DNA of 64,000 bases from Sphingobacteriales bacterium JAD_PAG50586_3. GTDB taxonomy: Bacteria > Bacteroidota > Bacteroidia > CAMBQF01. The DNA lies in contig CP096135.1 in assembly GCA_023213195.1 (NCBI GenBank), positions 3,096,842 through 3,160,841 on the forward strand, written 5' to 3'. The notes beneath the pieces were generated by a model. It saw only the letters and a program-made list of their open reading frames with translations, ran no database searches and had not been told where the DNA came from. The translations under genes were made by a program, and so were the position numbers. Positions within the stretch are counted from its first letter, which is position 1. Each line of letters opens with the position of its first letter. Positions 8,476 to 17,607 of the stretch are shown one piece after another.

Positions 8476-9653
8476 ATGGAAGTATACGTAGTTGGCGGCC
8501 TTAGATCCGCAGTTGGCAAAGCCCCCGTGGATTGTTCCGCTTTACCCGCCCCGACGACTTAGCAGCCGATGTTATTCAACAACTGGTTGCACAATTCCCA
8601 ACCCTTGATAAAGAGCGTATTGACGATGTAATTGTTGGTAACGCCACCCCCGAAGCTGAGCAGGGCCTTAATATTGGCCGCATGGTATCGCTTATGGGTT
8701 TAAATACTGATAAAGTTCCGGGCATGACGGTAAACCGTTACTGCGCTTCGGGCTTAGAAACCATTTCTATTGGCGTGGCTAAAATTAAAGCAGGCCAGGC
8801 CCATTGCATTATTGCCGGTGGTGTAGAAACAATGTCTACAATGCCATTTGGTGGTTGGCGAGTTGTTCCTAACTACGATGTAGCTAAGGGCAATGCTGAT
8901 TATTACTGGGGCATGGGTTTAACTGCCGAGGCCGTTGCTAAAGAATACAACATTAGCCGCGAAGACCAGGACCAGTTTGCCTACAACTCTCACCAAAAAG
9001 CTATTAACGCTATTAAAAGTGGTGCTTTTAAATCGGGTATTGCCCCTGTAAAAGTTACAGAAACCTACCTTGACGAGAAAGAGAAAAAGAAAACCCGCGA
9101 TTATATTGTTGATACTGACGAGGGCCCTCGCCCGGATACTACAACCGAGCGTTTAGCTAAGCTACCAGCGGTATTTGCCCAAGGTGGTTCGGTTACTGCC
9201 GGTAACTCATCGCAAACATCAGACGGTGCTGCATTTGTACTGTTAATGTCTGAGGCTATGGTTAAAGAATTAAACCTTGAGCCAATTGCCCGTTTAGTAT
9301 CTTATGCCGTTGCAGGTGTACCTCCACGCATTATGGGTATTGGGCCAATTGAGTCTATACCTAAAGCATTAAAATCTGCCGACCTTAAATTAGACGATAT
9401 TGATTTGTTTGAGCTTAACGAGGCCTTCGCTTCTCAATCTTTAGCTATTGTACGCACCCTTGGCATTAATCCCGATAAGGTTAACGTAAACGGTGGCGCT
9501 ATTGCCCTTGGCCACCCTCTGGGTTGCACAGGTGCTAAGCTATCGGTACAGTTGTTTAATGAGATGCGTGCCCGCAAAAGCAAATACGGTATTGTTACTA
9601 TGTGCGTAGGCACAGGCCAGGGTGCTACCGGCATTTTCGAATTGCTTAACTAA
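8476..9653 (+). CDS. fadA: Acetyl-CoA C-acyltransferase (3-ketoacyl-CoA thiolase), frameshifted near its start
   Basis: The true start is the ATG at 8476 (MEVYVVGGLRSAVGKAP); one C is missing from the run at 8522-8526, after which the frame reads RGLFRFTRPDDLAADVI. Restored length is 392 residues, normal for the family. The nucleophilic Cys is in NRYCASGLETIS near residue 88; NVNGGAIALGHPLGCTGA near 345 holds the catalytic His, and TMCVGTGQG near 377 holds the second Cys. The enzyme cleaves 3-ketoacyl-CoA with CoA, the last step of beta-oxidation, using the product of FadN. A strong terminator follows, so the downstream genes need their own promoters. Confidence 0.92.
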
Positions 9654-9672
9654 GCGTATATATTATAAAAAT

Positions 9673-9718
9673 GCTCCCTTATAATGGGAGTAACTCGCGC
9701 AGCGAGAGTAGGAATTTT
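9673..9718. repeat. Short intergenic repeat with two hairpins
   Basis: CTCCCTTATAATGGGAG followed by CTCGCGCAGCGAG. It resembles the CTCCC/GGGAG elements elsewhere in the window and lies just before the fadA terminator. Confidence 0.45.
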
Positions 9719-9720
9719 TA

Positions 9721-9748
9721 GCCCAAGGTTTAAACCTTGGGCTTTTTT
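9721..9748 (+). terminator. Rho-independent terminator after fadA
   Basis: GCCCAAGGTTT pairs perfectly with AAACCTTGGGC (22-base palindrome) followed by six Ts. Confidence 0.85.
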
Positions 9749-9879
9749 AATGGTCTATACGTAAAAACATACACTAAATAGCATTGCGCAACTGTTTTAT
9801 TATCAGCAACGTATAAGGCACATTTGGTAATTACGCTGTTTTTACATAATTTTACTAGTCGTACAACACTGTACAATAT

Positions 9880-10503
9880 ATGTTTAGTAAGCAATACGCT
9901 AAAAAAAACATAGTAACTATTACCTCTTTAAAGGCTGTTATAATATCAGCAGTATCCCTTATTTCTTTTACCGTTCAAGCGCAAGACTCGGGCGATTTAT
10001 ATTGCGCAAAGCCCCAATACAGGCCCAAAGGCGACAGGCATTTAAACTGCAAAGATGCATCTATGCGCCGTCAGGGCTTATGGAAGTTTTATTCTTACAG
10101 CGGCCTTCTATTAAACGACCTTAATTATAAGGACAATAAAATGCATGGCAGTTGCACTTGGTACCACGCAACAACAGGACGTATACGTGTTAGCTGTAAT
10201 TATTTTGATGGCAAGCGCGATGGCGAGTTTGAAACCTTCTTCTTTAACGGACAAACACAGGCATCAGGCGAGTATAACTACGGTAAACGCTCTGGCACCT
10301 GGACCTATTACTATAGCACCACCGGCGAAACCCGCGCTACAGGGCTGTATATAAACGGCAGGCAAAGCGGGCAATGGAAGTATTACCAGTCTAATGGTAA
10401 ACTGCTGCGTACGGTAGAATACATCAACGGGCAGGCTATAAAAACCACCTATCCAGACCCTCCGCCTAAAAAAGTCCCCGCTTTGGCCAGCCCCGGCAAG
10501 TAA
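9880..10503 (+). CDS. Exported YwqK/MORN-repeat-like protein, paralog 3 of 3
   Basis: 207 residues, intact. The N-terminus (KNIVTITSLKAVIISAVSLI to VQAQDSG) is a signal peptide with a somewhat long positively charged lead. The mature part repeats the family layout: CAKPQYRPKGDRHLNCKDASM, then hairpin repeats GLWKFYSYSG, GSCTWYHATTG, GEFETFFFNGQ, GTWTYYYSTTGE, GQWKYYQSNGK, and a Pro/Lys-rich tail. It lies between the fadA terminator and the acyl-CoA dehydrogenase gene, so it is probably transcribed on its own. More diverged than the other two copies. Function unknown. Confidence 0.75.
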   Translation: MFSKQYAKKNIVTITSLKAVIISAVSLISFTVQAQDSGDLYCAKPQYRPKGDRHLNCKDASMRRQGLWKFYSYSGLLLNDLNYKDNKMHGSCTWYHATTGRIRVSCNYFDGKRDGEFETFFFNGQTQASGEYNYGKRSGTWTYYYSTTGETRATGLYINGRQSGQWKYYQSNGKLLRTVEYINGQAIKTTYPDPPPKKVPALASPGK

Positions 10504-10507
10504 AAAT

Positions 10508-10522
10508 GTAGGCTTGCATACC
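10508..10522. promoter_or_regulatory. Second, weaker candidate MarR operator upstream of acyl-CoA dehydrogenase
   Basis: GTAGGCTTGCATACC matches 13 of 15 bases of the site before marR. It lies about 84 bases (eight helical turns) upstream of the site at 10592. Confidence 0.4.
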
Positions 10523-10591
10523 TTTATTTTTATAACTAACTGATTTTCAATCTAAAAAAATTCAATTGGTGTATGATATTTTGCAATAATG

Positions 10592-10605
10592 TTATGCATG
10601 CATAC
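10592..10605. promoter_or_regulatory. Candidate MarR operator of the acyl-CoA dehydrogenase gene
   Basis: Contains the perfect 12-base palindrome TATGCATGCATA (10593-10604), which ends 12 bases before the -7-like box TAATATTG at 10617-10624. Same motif and same spacing as at 4153. Confidence 0.6.
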
Positions 10606-10647
10606 GTTTTTTTAGTTAATATTGCATTGTAAACTATTTAATTCAAA

Positions 10648-12441
10648 ATGGAAACAGCTGCAAAAAACGCTATTAAAGGAGGAGAGTTTCTGATTCGTGA
10701 AACTGAAGCCGCCGACATCTTTACTCCGGAACAATGGAATGAAGAGCAATTGATGATTGCACAATCGTGCACCGACTTTTTAAAGTCTGAAATATGGCCT
10801 ATTTTAGACCGTATAGACTCTATGAAAGAGCCTGAGTTAATGCCACAGTTGCTAGACAAAGCAGGTGAGCTTGGCTTACTGGCTGTTTCTATTCCAGAAG
10901 AGTACGGTGGCTATGGCAAAGACTTTAACACCGGCCTTTTACTTACCGAAGTAACCGGCGCAGGCCATGCTTTTGCTGTAGGCTTTTCTGCCCACACAGG
11001 TATTGGCACCCTACCTATTGTATATTATGGCAATGCCGAGCAAAAAGCTAAATACCTTCCTAAACTTGCTACCGGCGAGTGGAAAGCATGCTACTGCTTA
11101 ACCGAGCCTAGCTCTGGTTCAGATGCTAACTCTGGCAAAACAAAAGCTACATTAAATGCCGATGGTACTAAATACATTATCAACGGCCAAAAAATGTGGA
11201 TTACCAACTCTGGCTTTGCCGAGGTATTCATTGTTTTCGCTAAAATAGACGACGACAAAAACCTTTCTGCATTTATCGTAGAAAAAAGCTTTGGCGGTAT
11301 CACTCTTAACGAGGAAGAAAAGAAAATGGGTATTAAAGGTTCTTCAACCCGCCAGGTATTCTTTAACAACTGCGAGGTGCCTGTAGAAAACCTACTTTCT
11401 GACCGCGAAAACGGTTTCAAAATTGCCGTAAACATCCTTAACATTGGCCGTATTAAATTAGGTGCTGCAGCCGTTGGCGGTAGCAAGGCTTGCATTTCAC
11501 AATCTGTTAACTATGCTAACGAGCGTGAACAATTTGGCCGTCCTATTTCTAAATACGGTGCTATACGTTACAAACTTGCCGAGCAGGTTATCCGCACATT
11601 TGCATGTGAGTCTGCTACTTACCGTGCAGGCCAAAACATCGACGATGCCGTTGAAGCTTTAGTAGCCGGTGGCATGGACCAACAAACTGCAGAACTTAAA
11701 GGTGTAGAACAATACGCTATTGAGTGTGCAATTATGAAAGTGTACGGTTCTGAAGTGCTTGATTATGTAGTTGACGAAGGTGTTCAAATTTACGGCGGCA
11801 TGGGTTACTCTGCAGAGGCCCCTATGGACCGAGCTTACCGCGATGCCCGTATTAACCGCATTTTTGAAGGCACTAACGAGATTAACCGCATGTTGATTGT
11901 AGACATGATGTTTAAAAAAGCCATGAAAGGCCAGTTAGACCTAATGGGCCCTGCTATGGCAGTTGCCGGCGAACTTCTTTCTGTTCCTTCTTTTGAAGCT
12001 GCTGAAGATGTACCGTTTGCAGTTGAAAAAGGCTACGTTAAAAACTTCAAAAAAGCTGTATTGATGGTTGCCGGTGCTGCCGCGCAAAAATTCATGGCTA
12101 ACCTGGCTAAAGAGCAAGAAATACTAATGAATGCTGCCGATATGGTTATTGAAACCTACATTGCAGAATCAGTATTATTGCGTGCTGAGCGTTTGCTTGA
12201 AACCAAAGGTGCAGAAGCTGCCCAGGTATATGTTGATATTGCACAAACCTTTATTAACGATGCGGCTGACCGCATTAACAAAGCCGGTAAAGAAGCAATT
12301 AACAGCTTTGCCGAAGGTGATGAGCAACGCGTAATGCTTATGGGCTTAAAACGCTTTACCAAGACACAACCTTTAAACACAAGGGATGCACGTCGCCGTA
12401 TTGCTGCTAAGCTTATTGAAGACAACAAATACAATTTCTAG
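10648..12441 (+). CDS. fadE: Acyl-CoA dehydrogenase, long (VLCAD/FadE-like) form
   Basis: 597 residues. The FAD-dependent dehydrogenase core has CYCLTEPSSGSDANS near residue 150, MWITNSGFAEVF near 180 and the C-terminal signature YGGMGYSAEAPMDRAYRDAR followed by IFEGTNEINR near 412, which holds the catalytic Glu. About 170 extra residues follow, as in VLCAD/ACAD9 and Bacillus FadE, and unlike the 380-residue short-chain enzymes. It makes the first double bond of beta-oxidation and feeds FadN. The gene is separated from fadA by a terminator and one YwqK-like gene and has its own promoter region with two copies of the candidate operator. The symbol follows Bacillus usage. Confidence 0.9.
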   Translation: METAAKNAIKGGEFLIRETEAADIFTPEQWNEEQLMIAQSCTDFLKSEIWPILDRIDSMKEPELMPQLLDKAGELGLLAVSIPEEYGGYGKDFNTGLLLTEVTGAGHAFAVGFSAHTGIGTLPIVYYGNAEQKAKYLPKLATGEWKACYCLTEPSSGSDANSGKTKATLNADGTKYIINGQKMWITNSGFAEVFIVFAKIDDDKNLSAFIVEKSFGGITLNEEEKKMGIKGSSTRQVFFNNCEVPVENLLSDRENGFKIAVNILNIGRIKLGAAAVGGSKACISQSVNYANEREQFGRPISKYGAIRYKLAEQVIRTFACESATYRAGQNIDDAVEALVAGGMDQQTAELKGVEQYAIECAIMKVYGSEVLDYVVDEGVQIYGGMGYSAEAPMDRAYRDARINRIFEGTNEINRMLIVDMMFKKAMKGQLDLMGPAMAVAGELLSVPSFEAAEDVPFAVEKGYVKNFKKAVLMVAGAAAQKFMANLAKEQEILMNAADMVIETYIAESVLLRAERLLETKGAEAAQVYVDIAQTFINDAADRINKAGKEAINSFAEGDEQRVMLMGLKRFTKTQPLNTRDARRRIAAKLIEDNKYNF

Positions 12442-12498
12442 TAAATAACATTGGCTAAGCCAAACGATAGGTAAATAGGTTTAGTTTTTGGTTCAAAA

Positions 12499-12533
12499 GA
12501 AAGGGCTTCCATTTTTGGAGGCCCTTTCTTTTT
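12499..12533 (+). terminator. Rho-independent terminator after acyl-CoA dehydrogenase
   Basis: AAAGGGCTTCC and GGAGGCCCTTT arms around a short loop, followed by a T-run. Confidence 0.8.
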
Positions 12534-12542
12534 ATAAATAGC

Positions 12543-12550
12543 TACCTTTG
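12543..12550 (+). promoter_or_regulatory. -7 box (TACCTTTG) of the MarC-family gene
   Basis: Exact TAnnTTTG, 4 bases before the ATG at 12555. Confidence 0.6.
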
Positions 12551-12554
12551 CCCC

Positions 12555-13121
12555 ATGCATTTTATACCAAGAGACATATTAACAGTAAGCCTTATATTAT
12601 TTGCTGTTATTGATATTGTAGGCTCTTTGCCTGCTATACTATCTATAAAGCTACGGGTAGGAAGTATAAATGCTGAGAAGGCATCTATCTGGGCATTTAT
12701 TATCATGTTGGTCTTTCTTTTCTTAGGCGAAACAATCTTGGCGTTTTTGGGTATCGACTTAAAATCGTTTGCTATAGCCGGTTCTATTGTATTGTTTTTA
12801 CTGGCCATAGAAATGTTGCTGGGCATAAAGCTGTATCACGATGAGATGCCTGCTACGGCATCTATTGTACCCATTGCGTTTCCCTTAATAGCCGGGGCCG
12901 GCACTATGACTACCCTCCTATCCTTACGGTCCGAGTATAGCATTGAAAACATTATTGCAGGCATTGTGATAAACATAGTGCTAGTCTATTTATGCCTGCG
13001 CAACCTAAAGTTTATAGAAAAACTATTGGGCGAAGGCGGCCTAAGCATACTGCGTAAAGTATTCAGTTTTATACTACTGGCTATAGCCATAAAACTGTTT
13101 AGGACAAATGTTGGCTTCTAA
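12555..13121 (+). CDS. MarC family integral membrane protein
   Basis: 188 residues with six hydrophobic helices. FAVIDIVGSLPAILS near residue 18 is the conserved first-helix motif of MarC (the usual form is DPxGxxP), and IAFPLIAGAGTMTTLLSL near 110 is the second repeat motif (PLIAGPGxI in most members), here with GAG. The family was once linked to multiple antibiotic resistance but that was not upheld, and the substrate is unknown. A -7 box directly precedes the start, so it is its own unit after the fad terminator. Confidence 0.85.
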   Translation: MHFIPRDILTVSLILFAVIDIVGSLPAILSIKLRVGSINAEKASIWAFIIMLVFLFLGETILAFLGIDLKSFAIAGSIVLFLLAIEMLLGIKLYHDEMPATASIVPIAFPLIAGAGTMTTLLSLRSEYSIENIIAGIVINIVLVYLCLRNLKFIEKLLGEGGLSILRKVFSFILLAIAIKLFRTNVGF

Positions 13122-13148
13122 TTTGCTATTATCATAAAAAACACCGAA

Positions 13149-14000
13149 ATGAAAAAATACATAATACTAACATCGGCCGTTGCATTGTTTGCGGCCTGCG
13201 GACCAAAACAAAACACCGGCGATAAGGTTAAAACCGACAGCCTTAGCACTGCTACAGACACAACCGCACCTAAAGCCGTTGCTGAAGATGTAATACTAAC
13301 CGCCCGTGGAAGCGAGCCTTTTTGGAGCCTTAGCATAACCAAAAGCCTTATCAAATTTAAGATGGCCGATAAAGATACCGTTACCGCCAGCGACTATAAA
13401 ATGGCCGATAACAGCTCTGCCGACAAAGAAGTATATATAGGCGGTAAAGACTTTGGCATTACGGTAGAGAATAAACCTACTATTGATGCAGCATCGGGCG
13501 CTACATACCAAAAAGATGTTACTGTTAGCTTTCAAGGCAAAAAATACAAAGGTGTTGGTGGTGCAGAACTGTCTACACCCGGCAATGCTTCTACCAAACC
13601 GGTAACCTCAGGCATAAGCAAAGAACCTGCAAAACCTGTGGATAAAAATGAGCGTATTACCATTAACGGCAAGTGGACATTAACCGTACTTAACGGTAAA
13701 AAAGTGGGCGATAAAGAGTTTACTAATGGACTTGCAACACTTGATATTAATACGGTTGACAATACAGGCACCGGCTTTGGTGGCTGCAACCGTTTTAATG
13801 GTTCGCTAACTATATTTGATGGTAAAAAAATAAAGATAGAAAAGGTAATTTCTACCAAAATGTTTTGTGAAGGGGTACCTGAAAACGAGTACATGACAGT
13901 ATTGCGCAATGCTACCAACTTTTCTGTAGTTGATGGCAAATTGCAGCTTAAAGACAACAGCAACAAGGTGCTTGCGGTTCTTGTAAGGGGTGTTAAATAA
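13149..14000 (+). CDS. Two-domain lipoprotein: COG3650-like domain plus META (HslJ-like) domain
   Basis: 283 residues with lipobox FAACGPKQ (Cys at residue 17), so anchored to a membrane. Residues 48-140 (ILTARGSEPFWSLSI at the start) match the COG3650/YbaY-like domain, where the GxEPFW motif is typical. Residues 170-283 (KWTLTVLNGKKV, then GTGFGGCNRFNGSLTI) form a META domain as in the heat-shock protein HslJ. The two are often fused in Bacteroidota and Proteobacteria lipoproteins. Linked to stress and novobiocin tolerance in E. coli HslJ; the exact role is unknown. A terminator follows at 14032. Confidence 0.8.
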   Translation: MKKYIILTSAVALFAACGPKQNTGDKVKTDSLSTATDTTAPKAVAEDVILTARGSEPFWSLSITKSLIKFKMADKDTVTASDYKMADNSSADKEVYIGGKDFGITVENKPTIDAASGATYQKDVTVSFQGKKYKGVGGAELSTPGNASTKPVTSGISKEPAKPVDKNERITINGKWTLTVLNGKKVGDKEFTNGLATLDINTVDNTGTGFGGCNRFNGSLTIFDGKKIKIEKVISTKMFCEGVPENEYMTVLRNATNFSVVDGKLQLKDNSNKVLAVLVRGVK

Positions 14001-14031
14001 GTACTGTTAATTTTTAACCTGATAATTTTAC

Positions 14032-14058
14032 AAAAGGGGCACAATAGTGCCCCTTTTT
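14032..14058 (+). terminator. Rho-independent terminator after the META lipoprotein
   Basis: AAAGGGGCAC and GTGCCCCTTT arms around AATA, with a T-run. Confidence 0.85.
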
Positions 14059-14064
14059 AATTTA

Positions 14065-14072
14065 TACTTTTG
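14065..14072 (+). promoter_or_regulatory. -7 box (TACTTTTG) of the lipoprotein at 14093
   Basis: Exact TAnnTTTG, 20 bases before the ATG. Confidence 0.55.
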
Positions 14073-14092
14073 TAGTTGAAAAATCTATACTC

Positions 14093-14578
14093 ATGAAGAA
14101 GTTACTTCTATCGTTTACGCTATTCAGCTCGCTATTGTTCTTTACAGGCTGCCCCTATAGCTCTGATATACCTATTGATACCCCTGCGGTACGGGTTAAC
14201 GATAAGCTTATTGGCACTTGGGAGTTGCGCAGCAACTCAGAGTCTAACTACGTGGTAAGCCGCAGCGATAACTTTACCTACAAGTTTGAAAAGCACTCTA
14301 AAAACAACAAAGATGTTACCAAATACTTTGCCTACATGAGCAACGTAAACGGTACACAATACCTTAACCTTTGGGAAGAATCTTCATCAGATAAAAAGAC
14401 CTACTACTTTTATAAGTTTGAGGCCGTGAATGATGCTATGGTTAAGTTTGTACCTATTACTGAGAATATAGACGAGAAGTTTACCACATCAACCGAGTTG
14501 AAAAACTTTATAGCCAAAAACCAAACCCATACGTTCTTCTTTGAAAAAGACGAAGACACCTACATTAAAGTAAAATAG
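14093..14578 (+). CDS. Small lipoprotein, function unknown
   Basis: 161 residues, lipobox LFFTGCPYSS with the Cys at residue 20. The mature part contains LIGTWELRSNSES near residue 42, the opening of a lipocalin-like or DUF4488-type beta-barrel (L-G-TW is typical), followed by alternating beta strands. It has its own promoter and a terminator, so it is a single-gene unit. No neighbour suggests a role. Confidence 0.65.
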   Translation: MKKLLLSFTLFSSLLFFTGCPYSSDIPIDTPAVRVNDKLIGTWELRSNSESNYVVSRSDNFTYKFEKHSKNNKDVTKYFAYMSNVNGTQYLNLWEESSSDKKTYYFYKFEAVNDAMVKFVPITENIDEKFTTSTELKNFIAKNQTHTFFFEKDEDTYIKVK

Positions 14579-14612
14579 CATTCGATATCAAGTTAAAAAA
14601 TATAGAAATAAG

Positions 14613-14638
14613 AAAGGCAGCTAGTGGCTGCCTTTTTT
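14613..14638. terminator. Bidirectional terminator
   Basis: AAGGCAGC and GCTGCCTT arms with T-run on one side and A-run on the other, between the convergent genes ending at 14578 and 14659. Confidence 0.8.
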
Positions 14639-14658
14639 ATTTCAGGTTATTGAATATT

Positions 14659-16236
14659 TTATCCCTTAAGCAATGTTACAGTACCCGTTAGTTGCTTGGC
14701 GTTACCATTATTATCTACATACGTAAGTATCCAGTAGTATACACTATCGTTGGCATCCTGGCCGCCTATAGTCCCATCCCAGGCAAAATTCACATCGTCA
14801 GATTCATATACCTGTAAGCCCCAGCGGTTAAATATTACAATGTTTACATCGGTAACTATACCGCTAACCATAGCAATAAAATTGTCGTTAACCCCATCGC
14901 CATTAGGGGTAAAAACATTGGGCACAAAAACAACGCTGGTACACACACTTTGCGATACCTGAATAGTATCGTATTTAACACAAGTAGAATCAAACCATAC
15001 ACCTACCCAGTACAAGCCCGATGAGTCTGCATTAATGGTGTAGGTAGTATCGCCGGTGCTCCACAAGTAATTAGCGCCGGGGTTGCCCGCATTTAAAACA
15101 ACGCCGTTGCCACCCAGACAAAATGTAGTGTCTGGCGGGCCAATATCAACAGTAAAATCGGGCGATATGGTAACGTTTATAGAATCGCATTTAGTACACA
15201 ACCCAATGGTTCCGCACAACACATACGTACCGCTGGTATCTGCGGTTGTTAAATAATCTGTTCCCCCGTTGTTCCACTGGTATACAACACTGCCGGGTTG
15301 GTTCAAAGCCAGGTTTTTAATTACAACCGGCGCCCCAAAACAGTTAAGTGTATCAGGTCCTAAATCAATAGTAAAATCAGGGGCCGATGTAATGGTAAAG
15401 TTAACCGTATCAACACAGCCTACAGAATCGCTAACTACTAAAAAGTAATTTCCGGGCGCAAGGCTGTCTTTTACAGGGTCGTTGGTGCCATCAAACCAAA
15501 CATAAGTATATGGCGGCACACCATTCCAGGCCTGCCCGCTGTTGGGTGTTGCCAAACCATCGTTAGCGCCAAAGCAGCCTGCATCGCTATACAATACACT
15601 TGCATTAAGTGGTACAATGGGCACACATTCCATAAACGATATATCGTCTAACGAAAAATCATTACCCCCAAAAGAGGTATTCTGGTTTACAATACAAATG
15701 CTTGCCGTTGTATTAGAGCCCGAATTCCATGTAGTAAAAAACTCAGCCCACTGGCAGGTAGCTAAAGGCGGAGAAAAAGGGCTGCCCAACGTAACCCCGT
15801 TGATAGAAAACTGAAGCAATGCTGGGTTACCACTTACTACAGATTGTACCCAGGTAGAAAACAGATAATCTGTATTAGGATTTACGTTTATGGTTTGGCA
15901 CCAAAGTGTTACATTGGTTTGGGTTGCGCCATTTATAACCATTTGGTTGCCCGTGCCGGTAGTATGATCTGGGCAACTGGTAAAACCGGTGTGTATAGCG
16001 GCGGGGTTTGCTACTACTGCATATAACCCTTCTCCCATGTTGGGTGGGGGCGTTTGGTTAAAATAACCATAACTGCTTGAAAATCCTGTGTTTCCCTGAG
16101 AAAAATTGCCATTGCTTACAAGCTCTACACCGCTACGTAAACAATCGGGGCATTGTATGCTTTGCGCATCTAGCTTAGTAATAAAGCCAAAGCCCGCTAG
16201 TATACCCACTACCAGGGCACTTACTATTTTATACAT
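14659..16236 (-). CDS. Secreted T9SS cargo with SprB-type repeat and gliding-type C-terminal domain
   Basis: 525 residues. A signal peptide ends near residue 25 (KLDAQ). Residues 35-205 look like a jelly-roll domain (VELVSNGNFSQGN start). Residues 210-285 contain a SprB-like repeat (CFGANDGLATPN, then GVPPYTYVWFDG), followed by PKD-like segments. Residues 437-525 are the type B C-terminal sorting domain (VFVPNVFTPNGDGVNDNF, FNRWGLQVYES, DSVYYWILTY). Such proteins leave the cell by the type IX system and stay at the surface or are released. It is divergent from porV, a core T9SS gene; that may be chance. Adhesion is the likely role by analogy only. Confidence 0.85.
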   Translation of the reverse strand: MYKIVSALVVGILAGFGFITKLDAQSIQCPDCLRSGVELVSNGNFSQGNTGFSSSYGYFNQTPPPNMGEGLYAVVANPAAIHTGFTSCPDHTTGTGNQMVINGATQTNVTLWCQTINVNPNTDYLFSTWVQSVVSGNPALLQFSINGVTLGSPFSPPLATCQWAEFFTTWNSGSNTTASICIVNQNTSFGGNDFSLDDISFMECVPIVPLNASVLYSDAGCFGANDGLATPNSGQAWNGVPPYTYVWFDGTNDPVKDSLAPGNYFLVVSDSVGCVDTVNFTITSAPDFTIDLGPDTLNCFGAPVVIKNLALNQPGSVVYQWNNGGTDYLTTADTSGTYVLCGTIGLCTKCDSINVTISPDFTVDIGPPDTTFCLGGNGVVLNAGNPGANYLWSTGDTTYTINADSSGLYWVGVWFDSTCVKYDTIQVSQSVCTSVVFVPNVFTPNGDGVNDNFIAMVSGIVTDVNIVIFNRWGLQVYESDDVNFAWDGTIGGQDANDSVYYWILTYVDNNGNAKQLTGTVTLLKG

Positions 16237-16350
16237 TTTTATCTATTTTCTTACAATATTAGTAAACTTTAGGCGTTAATCGGAAACAATACCGGATTAT
16301 AAAACGTTCAAAGGCGTAATCAAATCAAAAGGCAATTAATACATTTATCA

Positions 16351-16358
16351 TATATTTG
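16351..16358 (+). promoter_or_regulatory. -7 box (TATATTTG) of porV
   Basis: Exact TAnnTTTG, 4 bases before the porV ATG. Confidence 0.6.
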
Positions 16359-16362
16359 TAAC

Positions 16363-17607
16363 ATGATTAAAATCAAACCAATCTTTTTAACATTATCAGT
16401 ATTACTGGCTGCGGGAACCACACAAGCGCAATCAATTGGTACTGACCAGTTATCAGGTTACGACCCGGCAACTTCTATAAACACGGTAACCACAGCGGTT
16501 CCGTTTTTAATGATATCGCCCGATGCACGTTCAGGTGCATTAGGAGATGCAGGTGCGGCACTATCGCCCGACGCAAATTCTATCCACTGGAACATGGCTA
16601 AACTAGCCTTTGTTAAAAAGAAAGCAGGCTTTTCTGTTTCTTACACCCCATGGCTGCGTGCTTTAGTACCCGATATTAACCTTGCTTATTTAAGCTTTTA
16701 CAATAAATTAAAAGGCGACCAAGCCATATCAGCATCTTTACGTTATTTCTCTTTAGGCGATATTACGTTTACTGATATTGTTGGTAACACTATAGGCCAG
16801 TTTAAACCTAATGAGTTTGCCCTTGACCTTGGATACGCCCGTAAATTCTCTGACCGCTGGAGCGGTGGTTTAGCTTTACGCTACATATACTCTAACCTTA
16901 CAGGCGGTATTAGCCTGTACGATGGCCAAGGCACTAAAGCAGGCCAGTCTGTAGCTGCTGATATTAGCGTTTACTACCGTAACGATGAGTTGGAAGTTGG
17001 CGGTAAAGATGCTGAATACTCTACCGGTATTACCTTTTCTAACATAGGTGCTAAAATATCGTATACCGAATCGGGCCGTAGAGACTTTATACCTATCAAC
17101 CTGCGTTGGGGTAACCAATTCAAAATAAACTTAGACGATTATAACAGCCTTGCATTTTTGGTTGATTTTAATAAGCTAATGGTACCAACCCCTCCTATTT
17201 ACGCGGTTGACGACTCAACAGGCCAGCCTATTAAAGACCAAAATGATAACTTTGTTATTGCCAAGGGCCAAGACCCTAACCGCGGTTTAGTAAACGGCAT
17301 GTTTACATCTTTTGCCGATGCGCCGGGTGGTTTTAGAGAAGAGCTAAAAGAGATAAACTATTCTATTGGTATTGAATATTGGTATGATAACCAGTTTGCT
17401 GTACGTGCAGGTTATTTTCACGAGCCACGTACCAAAGGCAACCGCCAGTACTTTACCTTGGGTGCAGGCTTACGCTACAGCGTATTTGGCTTAGACTTTG
17501 CCTACCTTATTGCTACCCAACAACGCAACCCGCTTGAAAACACATTACGTTTTACCCTGCATTTTGACTTTGACTCTTTCAAAGCACAAAACAAAGACAA
17601 CGACTAA
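16363..17607 (+). CDS. porV: PorV/LptO, type IX secretion outer-membrane shuttle protein
   Basis: 414 residues with a signal peptide cut near TQAQS. The N-terminal motif [20 protein letters not shown] near residue 48 is diagnostic of PorV, and the rest is a 14-strand FadL-like barrel with aromatic-rich strands to the C-terminal Phe-containing end. PorV collects folded cargo from the Sov translocon and passes it to the PorU sortase. The gene has its own promoter and its stop overlaps the ispF start (TAATG), so ispF is translated from the same message. Cargo candidates in this window are the proteins at 14659 and 59232. Confidence 0.92.
   Translation: MIKIKPIFLTLSVLLAAGTTQAQSIGTDQLSGYDPATSINTVTTAVPFLMISPDARSGALGDAGAALSPDANSIHWNMAKLAFVKKKAGFSVSYTPWLRALVPDINLAYLSFYNKLKGDQAISASLRYFSLGDITFTDIVGNTIGQFKPNEFALDLGYARKFSDRWSGGLALRYIYSNLTGGISLYDGQGTKAGQSVAADISVYYRNDELEVGGKDAEYSTGITFSNIGAKISYTESGRRDFIPINLRWGNQFKINLDDYNSLAFLVDFNKLMVPTPPIYAVDDSTGQPIKDQNDNFVIAKGQDPNRGLVNGMFTSFADAPGGFREELKEINYSIGIEYWYDNQFAVRAGYFHEPRTKGNRQYFTLGAGLRYSVFGLDFAYLIATQQRNPLENTLRFTLHFDFDSFKAQNKDND

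Noticed and set aside
11091..11495. Antisense frames over the acyl-CoA dehydrogenase and other enzymes
   Set aside because: They are shadows of strongly conserved genes and show no independent motif or promoter.
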